Origin: an uncultured Candidatus Melainabacteria bacterium
GTDB taxonomy: Bacteria; Cyanobacteriota; Vampirovibrionia; LMEP-6097
Reading direction: 5' to 3'
Assembly: GCA_937927525.1 (NCBI GenBank)
Contig: CALBDR010000368.1
Coordinates: 1-5,717 of the forward strand
DNA length: 5,717 nt
How positions within the stretch are numbered: position 1 is the first letter of the stretch; every line of letters starts with the position of its first letter. The translations under genes and the position numbers were made by a program. Below the pieces are notes generated by a model that saw only the letters and a list, made by a program, of their open reading frames with translations, searched no databases and was not told where the DNA came from. Shown in pieces: positions 1 to 4,555 of this stretch.

Positions 1-683
1 AAAAGGTCAGAAATATCTAAGTCTTCATCATCTCCAGCAATTATTTCTTCGAGCTTCTCTTCTAAAGGACTAAGATCTATCGCATAATCTCTTTTAAATT
101 TATAAGCTAGCGTAGGATTAATTCTAATCTCGTCTTGGAGTAGTTCTAAGCTATAAGAACCACTTAAACCTTTTCTATTAAGGCTTGCTGGTACTAACAA
201 TAATGGAGATTCAAAAATTTGATCATCATTAGAATTCTTATCCTGCCAGTGCAAAAAATTAAAGGCTATAAAAAGAATATTGACACCTTGGTCATTTAAA
301 CTATCTCTAGATCTAGTTCTCAGACGAGAGAGAATTTGATCTAAATCTCTTTGATCTTTATCAGTCATTAAAAGATTTGATAAATCTAAATCGCTATCTA
401 CTCCAGCTAAAGGTGCAACGTCAAAAACACCATCATCAAAAGTTAGATTATCTTCATCATCTTCAAATGGAGCTAAGCCAGAATCAAAATCTTCGATTTT
501 ACTAACTTCGATTAAAGCCTTAAAACCTAAGCTTTTCTGCTCGATAACAAATTTCTTAAAAATATCTGCAAGCGGTTCTGTTAACTTAATAGAAGGACCT
601 AAATTCTTCTTAAAATGAAGTAATTTATTTCTTCTACTAAAATCTATTAAATTATTTTTCCATCTTTCAAGTGAAAGCGTCAT
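1..683 (-). CDS. DUF4011-domain protein, N-terminal part of a large SF1 helicase (3' end beyond window)
   Basis: The frame is open from ATG at 683 to the window edge, giving 227 complete codons with no stop. Residues 8-25 read W-x3-L-I-D-F-S-R-R-N-K-L-L-x-F, and residues 134-168 contain a hydrophobic strand ending FLHW and then ESPLLLVPASL. These are the two hallmark stretches of DUF4011, the N-terminal domain of very large superfamily 1 helicases that often end in DUF3320 or a Vsr/DUF559 nuclease. Between them lies an acidic, poorly conserved insert (residues about 62-115). Helicase motifs and any nuclease would lie outside the window, so the enzymatic role is inferred from the family. Proteins of this family have been linked to antiphage defence. 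The start is supported by GAGGAA 7 nt upstream and by the conserved W-x3-L-I-D-F motif following almost at once. The gene overlaps the end of hepT by 17 nt, implying co-transcription. Confidence 0.85.
   Translation of the reverse strand, partial: MTLSLERWKNNLIDFSRRNKLLHFKKNLGPSIKLTEPLADIFKKFVIEQKSLGFKALIEVSKIEDFDSGLAPFEDDEDNLTFDDGVFDVAPLAGVDSDLDLSNLLMTDKDQRDLDQILSRLRTRSRDSLNDQGVNILFIAFNFLHWQDKNSNDDQIFESPLLLVPASLNRKGLSGSYSLELLQDEIRINPTLAYKFKRDYAIDLSPLEEKLEEIIAGDDEDLDISDL
661..683. repeat. 23-bp direct repeat, copy 1 (helicase start / hepT end)
   Basis: This segment is identical over 23 bp to 1309-1331, and the match stops at both flanking bases. On the minus strand it begins at the helicase ATG and covers codons 1-7 plus two bases of codon 8. 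It also encodes the last residues and stop of HepT. It contains a near-palindrome, CTTTCAAGTGAAAG (664-677), with 6-bp arms around a 2-nt centre. With copy 2 it brackets the mntA-hepT pair. Confidence 0.95.
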
Positions 684-1005
684 GCAAAATTTCCTCAACT
701 TGTTTTTTTAACTCGGGTATATTTTTTTTGATTACTAGTTCTACTTTATCTGTATCAATCTCAAAATATTGATGGGCAAGAATATTTCGCATATTAGCAA
801 TCTGCCGCCATGGAACATGGTTATATTTTACTCTAAAATCTTCACTAAGACATCTACAAGCCTCACCTATAATTTCAATACATTTGACCAAGCCCATTAG
901 TTCGATCTCACTTATGTTATGTGATTCCGAATGGCTTTTAGAATAATTTTGTAACTTTGAAATCGCATCCAGAATATCATGTAATCTTTCTGAATCATCT
1001 CTCAT
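667..1005 (-). CDS. hepT: HEPN-domain RNase toxin HepT (DUF86 family)
   Basis: The product is 112 residues, the normal size for a HepT/DUF86 HEPN toxin, and is predicted all-helical. The catalytic RNase signature R-x4-H-x-Y is intact as R73, H78 and Y80 in RNILAHQY, preceded by the typical VPWRQIANM stretch. In characterised pairs HepT dimers cut RNA, and the partner MntA silences them by adding AMP to the tyrosine of this motif. The same mechanism is inferred here. Its ATG overlaps the mntA stop as ATGA, with GAGG at 1019-1016 ten nt upstream, so translation is probably coupled. The last residues and stop codon are encoded by the 23-bp repeat shared with the helicase start, so the C-terminus may have been set by the event that created the repeat. 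No signal peptide or membrane segment is visible. Confidence 0.93.
   Translation of the reverse strand: MRDDSERLHDILDAISKLQNYSKSHSESHNISEIELMGLVKCIEIIGEACRCLSEDFRVKYNHVPWRQIANMRNILAHQYFEIDTDKVELVIKKNIPELKKQVEEILHDAFT
691..696 (-). promoter_or_regulatory. Shine-Dalgarno site of the DUF4011 gene
   Basis: GAGGAA on the minus strand lies 7 nt upstream of the helicase ATG at 683, inside the hepT coding sequence (codons for Glu-Glu). It decides the start codon. It lies outside the 23-bp repeat, so the helicase borrows its ribosome binding site from hepT. Confidence 0.6.
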
Positions 1006-1292
1006 AAAGGCACAGCCTCATCTAATACTTTATCTCTAAAACGTTTTTTTAATGATTTCTCTGTAGCCACATCCACGTCATGTTCTAACAAATCTTGAAG
1101 ATCTAAAGAAAATCCACTCCACTCAAATAAACCCACATCTGGTTCAAAATCAACTAAAAAATCAATATCACTATTAGAATCAAAGTCACCCCTAGCAACA
1201 GATCCAAAGATGCGAATATTTTTAGCTCCATATTTATCAGCTAAAAGTAAAATATCTTGTTTTTTATCTTTTACTAGTTGATCTAAATTCAT
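1002..1292 (-). CDS. mntA: MNT-domain nucleotidyltransferase antitoxin MntA
   Basis: The product is 96 residues, a minimal nucleotidyltransferase of the DNA polymerase beta fold. The motif GS-x10-D-x-D is intact (G30, S31, D42, D44), and a third acidic residue is likely D74 in HDVDV, so the metal-binding site looks functional. In characterised HEPN/MNT pairs this enzyme transfers AMP from ATP onto the active-site tyrosine of HepT and neutralises the RNase. It lies directly before hepT with a 4-nt ATGA overlap, the usual antitoxin-first order. No clear Shine-Dalgarno precedes its ATG. A 10-codon leader ORF ends 6 nt upstream and could deliver ribosomes by termination-reinitiation. The family call is secure; the exact target in this organism is inferred from homologues. 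Confidence 0.94.
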   Translation of the reverse strand: MNLDQLVKDKKQDILLLADKYGAKNIRIFGSVARGDFDSNSDIDFLVDFEPDVGLFEWSGFSLDLQDLLEHDVDVATEKSLKKRFRDKVLDEAVPL

Positions 1293-1298
1293 AAGTTC

Positions 1299-1331
1299 TT
1301 AATTCTTACATCTTTCAAGTGAAAGCGTCAT
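1299..1331 (-). other. 10-codon leader ORF, relic of the helicase start
   Basis: On the minus strand ATG at 1331 opens MTLSLERCKN and then TAA at 1301-1299. The first seven residues equal the helicase N-terminus because they come from the duplicated 23 bp. The ATG lies 6 nt after a perfect -10 box, so it may be the very 5' end of the mRNA. Its stop is 6 nt before the mntA ATG. It could be an inert relic or a translated leader feeding ribosomes to mntA. Confidence 0.45.
1309..1331. repeat. 23-bp direct repeat, copy 2 (upstream of mntA)
   Basis: This is an exact match to 661-683, 648 bp away. It carries the same dyad, CTTTCAAGTGAAAG, at 1312-1325. It sits between the promoter and mntA. No transposase, integrase or terminal inverted repeats accompany the pair of repeats. 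Confidence 0.95.
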
Positions 1332-1337
1332 ATATAG

Positions 1338-1365
1338 ATTATATAAGGATTTTCAGGATCTGCAA
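1338..1365 (-). promoter_or_regulatory. Promoter of the mntA-hepT-helicase operon
   Basis: The minus strand has TTGCAG (1365-1360), a 16-bp spacer and a perfect TATAAT (1343-1338). A start seven bases downstream falls on the A of the leader ATG at 1331, giving a leaderless or nearly leaderless transcript. The 14-bp dyad of repeat copy 2 lies just downstream of the predicted start, where a repressor could block transcription. Confidence 0.65.
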
Positions 1366-1382
1366 TAGTATAAATGATGTAT

Positions 1383-1417
1383 AAAAAAACAAGACCCAAA
1401 GATTTCGCTTTGGGTCT
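1383..1417 (-). terminator. Rho-independent terminator of rpsP
   Basis: A perfect 10-bp stem pairs 1392-1401 with 1408-1417 around a 6-nt loop. On the minus strand it is followed by TG and seven T residues (1389-1383). It begins 28 bp past the rpsP stop. No T-run follows on the plus strand, so it acts in one direction. It separates rpsP from the defence-like operon. Confidence 0.92.
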
Positions 1418-1444
1418 CCCATCAAAAATTTAATGAAGTTAAGC

Positions 1445-1882
1445 TTACGCTGCAGCTTCATCAGATTTTTCAGCCTCTGCTTTAGCAGCGGCTTCTTCCT
1501 CAGCCTTTGCTTTAGCAGCTTCAGCCTCAGCTTCTTTACGTTTCTTCTCAGCTTTACCTACTTTCGTATTTTTAGCTTTGATAGCAGCTTTGAACTCTTC
1601 TTTCTCTTCTCTAGTCTTAGCTACGAACTTAAAGTTACCTTCAGCCAAATTATGAGTAAGACCCCTAGTGACTAATTTAGCTACAGTATCAGTAACCTGA
1701 GCACCAACACCTTTCCAGTAATTAAATCTTTCTTCATTAAGGATTAATTCTTTAGTATGAGGGTTGTAAAAACCAAGTTTCTCAACTGGCTTACCATCTC
1801 TTTTTACAGTGCTGTGCATTACAGCAATCCTGTAGATAGGATATTTCTTTTTACCGAAGCGTTGGAGCCTAATTTTTAACAT
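1445..1882 (-). CDS. rpsP: 30S ribosomal protein S16 with long C-terminal tail
   Basis: Residues 1-75 are a full S16 domain: the N-terminus MLKIRLQRFGKKKYPIYRI, then KRDGKPVEKLGFYNP, and a tail-end GAQVTDTVAKLV. S16 binds 16S rRNA and is needed for 30S assembly. The family is usually 80-90 residues and this product is 145. The extra part from about residue 85 is a Lys/Glu/Ala-rich stretch, probably helical, ending in a low-complexity Ala-Glu-Lys tract and three alanines. Such tails occur on S16 in several phyla and lie outside the conserved fold. The ATG at 1882 is fixed by the conserved N-terminus. The gene stands alone with its own promoter and terminator rather than in the common rpsP-rimM-trmD cluster. 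Confidence 0.98.
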   Translation of the reverse strand: MLKIRLQRFGKKKYPIYRIAVMHSTVKRDGKPVEKLGFYNPHTKELILNEERFNYWKGVGAQVTDTVAKLVTRGLTHNLAEGNFKFVAKTREEKEEFKAAIKAKNTKVGKAEKKRKEAEAEAAKAKAEEEAAAKAEAEKSDEAAA

Positions 1883-1891
1883 AGGCAGATT

Positions 1892-1920
1892 ATTCTATCG
1901 CACTTGACAAATTATTGCAA
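1892..1920 (-). promoter_or_regulatory. rpsP promoter
   Basis: The minus strand has TTGCAA (1920-1915), a 17-bp spacer and TAGAAT (1897-1892), one base from the -10 consensus. The rpsP ATG begins 9 nt beyond the -10 box, so the predicted 5' leader is only about 2-4 nt, too short for a Shine-Dalgarno site. Confidence 0.65.
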
Positions 1921-1950
1921 GAAATTAGTTTTGTTTTAATAAATCATAGA

Positions 1951-1967
1951 ATCTTTCGATTGAAATC
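1951..1967. repeat. Possible degenerate copy of the operon dyad
   Basis: ATCTTTCGATTGAAATC matches the dyad segment of the 23-bp repeats at 14 of 17 positions and keeps part of the two-fold symmetry. It lies in the divergent gap between rpsP and the plus-strand membrane-protein gene. In such AT-rich DNA this could be chance. Confidence 0.2.
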
Positions 1968-2026
1968 TCACTGAAAATTCCCTAAAAAGACCTAAAATAT
2001 TCTTATCAGGTCAAAGATATTATAAA

Positions 2027-2356
2027 ATGAGTCACTTAAATTTAAACAAAATCCTGAATGGATTAAACTCAGGTTTAAATAAACACAGGGAAGCTCAACA
2101 ACAACTGAAAGAAAAAACTTACAAAACGCTTCAAAAACTAAGAAATCCAAATAAAAAAGACTTAAGTGAAAAAAAACGAGAACGCTTGAGAGCTTTTTCA
2201 AAGATTGCTGAAAAAACTAGTAAAGCTTCATTGAATTTACAGCTTATAAGTGCTCTTACCCTATACTCCATAGCTGTTATGAACTTAAATGAAAGTACAA
2301 ATAAGGTTCTCAGGAAAAGGTCTCATATTAATATCTCCTGTATTCCTTTTAGGTGA
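2027..2356 (+). CDS. Unrecognised protein, N-terminal half of a probably frameshifted membrane protein
   Basis: This 109-residue frame is not a family I recognise. Residues 1-65 are very polar and basic, rich in Lys, Arg, Gln and Glu, with helical or coiled-coil character. Residues about 69-86 (NLQLISALTLYSIAVMNL) form a hydrophobic helix long enough to cross the membrane. After residue 97 the sequence becomes Arg/Ser/Cys-rich and ends, while the next frame continues with a second hydrophobic helix. I therefore think 2027-2663 was one gene of about 211 residues, broken by one extra base in the A-run at 2315-2318. Start ATG at 2027 has no convincing Shine-Dalgarno. The gene diverges from rpsP and may share its 144-bp upstream gap. 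Confidence 0.5.
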   Translation: MSHLNLNKILNGLNSGLNKHREAQQQLKEKTYKTLQKLRNPNKKDLSEKKRERLRAFSKIAEKTSKASLNLQLISALTLYSIAVMNLNESTNKVLRKRSHINISCIPFR

Positions 2357-2663
2357 TATTGGGAAAGCTGCAGCCATTTGTTTACTATTTACTGGTATAG
2401 ACAGTAAAGGTTTTGCAAATTTACACGATAAAGATGCGAAAGGTAAAACAGTTATAGACGGTCAAAAAGAAGTTCTTAGTAGTTTGCCTAAGCTTATTAA
2501 AGAACATTATAAAGCAATAGAAGATTTAATAATACTAGTGAACATCACTCCAGGATTAGGATTAGGCACTTCTATCATGGCAGATTATGCTGAAAATGAA
2601 TATTTGCAAAAACTTGCTGAAAAAAGCAAAGAAAAAATTGAAAATTCAGCTATTCTAGACTAA
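2289..2663 (+). CDS. Unrecognised protein, C-terminal half of the same membrane protein
   Basis: This 124-residue frame overlaps the end of the previous one by 68 nt. Residues about 11-37 are strongly hydrophobic and small-residue rich, then a polar stretch with KEVLSSLPKLIKEHYKAIED follows. A third hydrophobic segment (LIILVNITPGLGLGTSIM) precedes a charged helix at the C-terminus. The joined product would have three membrane-crossing candidates with charged ends. Its own ATG at 2289 lies inside the other frame, with no ribosome binding site seen, so it may be an artefact of the frameshift. Independent translation is the alternative. Its TAA overlaps the stop of the convergent ndk gene (2660-2663), and no terminator lies between them. 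Confidence 0.5.
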   Translation: MKVQIRFSGKGLILISPVFLLGDIGKAAAICLLFTGIDSKGFANLHDKDAKGKTVIDGQKEVLSSLPKLIKEHYKAIEDLIILVNITPGLGLGTSIMADYAENEYLQKLAEKSKEKIENSAILD

Positions 2664-3130
2664 ACAAGTGCCTTTACTAAATCCTCAGCTTTAACGCTAG
2701 GATTAGTAATTTCAGCAAATGCAAATTCAGGAAAATGAAGTTTAATTTCACTTTCAGCAGTCTCAGCAGCATCACTACCATGAATAGCGTTATCGCCGAT
2801 ACTTTTAGCAAAATTCTTACGGATAGTACCTTCAGCGGCTTCCTCTGGATTAGTAGCACCCATTAGCGCTCTAGCTTTCTCGATAATTCCTTCACCTTCC
2901 CATACCATTCCTAAAACAGGACCTGAAGTGAAAGATTCGATTAATTCACCAAAAAATGGTCTTTCTTTATGTACAGCATAGTGAGCTTCAGCAAGCTCTT
3001 TAGAAGGAGTGTAAACTTTCATTGCTAAACACTTAGAATCTAATCCTTCTTCTAACATTTTCACAATTCCTACAGCATCATTTCTTTTAAATGCTTCTGG
3101 CTTTACCGCTAAAAAAGTTCTTTGAATCAT
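2660..3130 (-). CDS. ndk: Nucleoside diphosphate kinase
   Basis: The product is 156 residues and transfers the gamma phosphate from ATP to other nucleoside diphosphates through a phosphohistidine, balancing cytoplasmic NTP pools. The catalytic histidine is H117 in NAIHGSD, and other family landmarks are present: RTFLAVKPEAFKR near the start, HYAVHKERPFFGEL (50-63), TSGPV, and MGATNPEEAAEGTIR (90-104). The frame extends to an ATG at 3154, but the family begins at MIQRTFLAVKP and the -10 box lies between the two ATGs, so 3130 is chosen. The C-terminus carries some 15-20 extra residues compared with typical 140-residue enzymes. The stop is TAG and overlaps the TAA of the convergent gene. Confidence 0.97.
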   Translation of the reverse strand: MIQRTFLAVKPEAFKRNDAVGIVKMLEEGLDSKCLAMKVYTPSKELAEAHYAVHKERPFFGELIESFTSGPVLGMVWEGEGIIEKARALMGATNPEEAAEGTIRKNFAKSIGDNAIHGSDAAETAESEIKLHFPEFAFAEITNPSVKAEDLVKALV

Positions 3131-3137
3131 GTTGGCG

Positions 3138-3146
3138 ATTATAGCA
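3138..3146 (-). promoter_or_regulatory. ndk extended -10 promoter
   Basis: The minus strand reads TGCTATAAT, an extended -10 element with a perfect TATAAT (3143-3138), 7 nt before the ndk ATG at 3130. No -35 box stands at 17 bp; TTTACA lies 20 bp upstream. The predicted transcript starts at or within a base or so of the ATG, which rules out the upstream ATG at 3154. Confidence 0.6.
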
Positions 3147-3210
3147 AAAATCAAGAGAGCAGTTGTAAATTAGGGTATTTTCAAACCAATCTTTAGGTTA
3201 CTTGAACTAG

Positions 3211-3387
3211 ATAAGAAATATCACAATTGATTATAAATCTATTGAAACAAAGCTAAATGAAGCTGATGGTGCTAATAAACTTCAATTTGCTCAAATCGCT
3301 TTACTTGAAGGAAAAGTAAATGCTTTAGAGAAATTAGTCGCAAAACTTAACACCTCAAGCAGCGATAAACAGGTAAACAACCACTAA
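3211..3387 (+). pseudogene. Coiled-coil C-terminal fragment, no start
   Basis: A 58-codon open stretch runs from just after a TAG (3208-3210) to TAA at 3385-3387 and has no ATG in frame. Its product looks genuinely coded. KLQFAQIALLEGKVNALEKL has heptad-like spacing of Leu, Ile and Val, followed by a polar Ser/Asn/Gln-rich end. This resembles the C-terminal stalk of a fibre or surface protein, but no family can be named. In-frame codons before the TAG are also readable, so the gene may have been cut by deletion and by a nonsense change. It sits between ndk and the LamG-like remnant in a different frame. Confidence 0.45.
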
Positions 3388-4529
3388 TCAATAAAAAAGC
3401 AAATTCAATAAAATTCAACACAGCAAAATATTTGAATATAAATGACAGCGAAAGCATCAATTTAAAAGAATCATTAAGCAAAGGCTGGGATTTTAAAGCT
3501 ATAAACATACCTATTCAAGCTAATAAGAATTATAGACTTAGTTTTAGATTTTACAAAGATGAAGAGCAAACTAAACTTAGCGCTTACTTAAATGGTAGTT
3601 TAGTGCGCACAATAGACTTAGGAACAAGTCTTTCTGTTCATACTGGAGATATTGCGTTGGGCGGTTTAATCCAAGAATCTTACTTCGAAACAGGTGCAGA
3701 CAAGAGTAGTGAAGCTTATCAGTTCCAGGGTGAGATTAGAGAATTTGCTTACTTCAATAGCGATGCTGCTGCTAGCTTAACTCAAGTAGAAAATGAGATT
3801 ATAAGTTTTGAAGAATATCTCGATGAAAGTCCTGCAAATCTTGTAGAAGATAAACTCGACACTGATGCTTTAGAAGAATTTGTTAGCGCAAATGGCGCTG
3901 CTAATGCTTATGTCGTGAGTTGGTATGATCAATCATCAAATAAAAGAGTGATCACACAGACTGAAGCTAGTAAGCAAGCTAAGATTTACGATGCAAATTT
4001 AGGATTAATTCTTAATGCTAATAATTATCCTAGTTTAATGTTTGATGGTATCGATGACTAGTATCCGATAAACGCTAACGCACCAGAAACAAACTATTTC
4101 GAATATGCAGTTTTTGCAAGTGCAGGTTCAGGAAATATAGCTACAGTAACTAGCCCTGCCTCACCTACTGCAGGTTCACACGATAGACAGTTTGGACTTT
4201 CAAGTAACGATAAATTCCATCACCGTTTATGGAAAAAGCCTAGAACGATTCATAGTCAGAGTACTTATAATGACTCTAACCTTCACTTAGCATCACTTTC
4301 TCTTTCCAGCCTTACTGGACAAAGTTTAAGAGTTGATGCCAGCGACAGAGTAGATGAAGCAACAACTAAATCTGATTTCAACTGGGATCAAGGCATAAGC
4401 CTAGGTGGACATAAACACATGGGTTACTACTCTGGGAAGCTTGCTGAATTCGGTCTTTATTTAAACCCTGTAACTAATTCTGAGTATCAAGAATTCTATG
4501 AAGATATACTTAGTGATTTGATTCAGTAG
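3369..4529 (+). pseudogene. LamG/concanavalin A-like surface protein remnant with internal TAG
   Basis: The frame is open from 3369; a TTG at 3432 or an earlier codon would have to serve as start. It reads to TAG at 4059-4061, continues in the same frame for 155 codons, and ends TAG-TAA at 4527-4532. Both halves are clearly coding. The first unit (to about 3770) ends in FQGEIREFAYF, a typical last strand of a LamG/concanavalin-like jelly roll. The second begins with an LDTDALEEFV and VVSWYDQSS stretch, reaches PSLMFDGIDD at the TAG, and ends GYYSGKLAEFGLYL. The FDG-x-DDY motif is characteristic of LamG-like domains, and the TAG falls at or next to its Tyr. There is no signal peptide, promoter or ribosome binding site, so the 5' part seems lost. 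Such domains bind glycans in surface proteins and phage tail fibres. Confidence 0.7.
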
Positions 4530-4555
4530 TAACACTCGATACAGCCTTTTATAAA

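Noticed and set aside
661..1331. CRISPR or classic transposon explanation for the 23-bp repeats
   Set aside because: There are only two copies 648 bp apart, with no spacer series, cas genes, transposase or terminal inverted repeats.
1433..1675. Plus-strand 80-codon frame rich in Phe, Ser and Leu
   Set aside because: It is the antisense of the Lys/Glu/Ala-rich rpsP tail. The composition follows from that, and there is no ribosome binding site or recognisable domain.
1989..2012. GACCT-N14-AGGTC inverted repeat upstream of the membrane-protein gene
   Set aside because: Five-base arms around a 14-nt gap are expected by chance, and no other support is visible.
1992..2201. Minus-strand 69-codon frame
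   Set aside because: It is the complement of the Lys-rich membrane-protein gene and shows only the Phe/Leu bias expected of such a shadow.
2677..2859. Minus-strand 60-codon Leu/Ile/Val-rich frame
   Set aside because: It lies within ndk in a shifted frame, and ndk is unmistakable.
3128..3154. ndk starting at ATG 3154 (eight extra residues)
   Set aside because: The -10 box TATAAT lies between the two ATGs, and family proteins begin at the downstream one (3130).
3208..4061. TAG read as a sense codon in this genome (internal TAGs at 3208-3210 and 4059-4061)
   Set aside because: ndk ends with TAG at a sensible length and would gain about 24 residues if it were read through. A nonsense mutation in a decaying locus is simpler.
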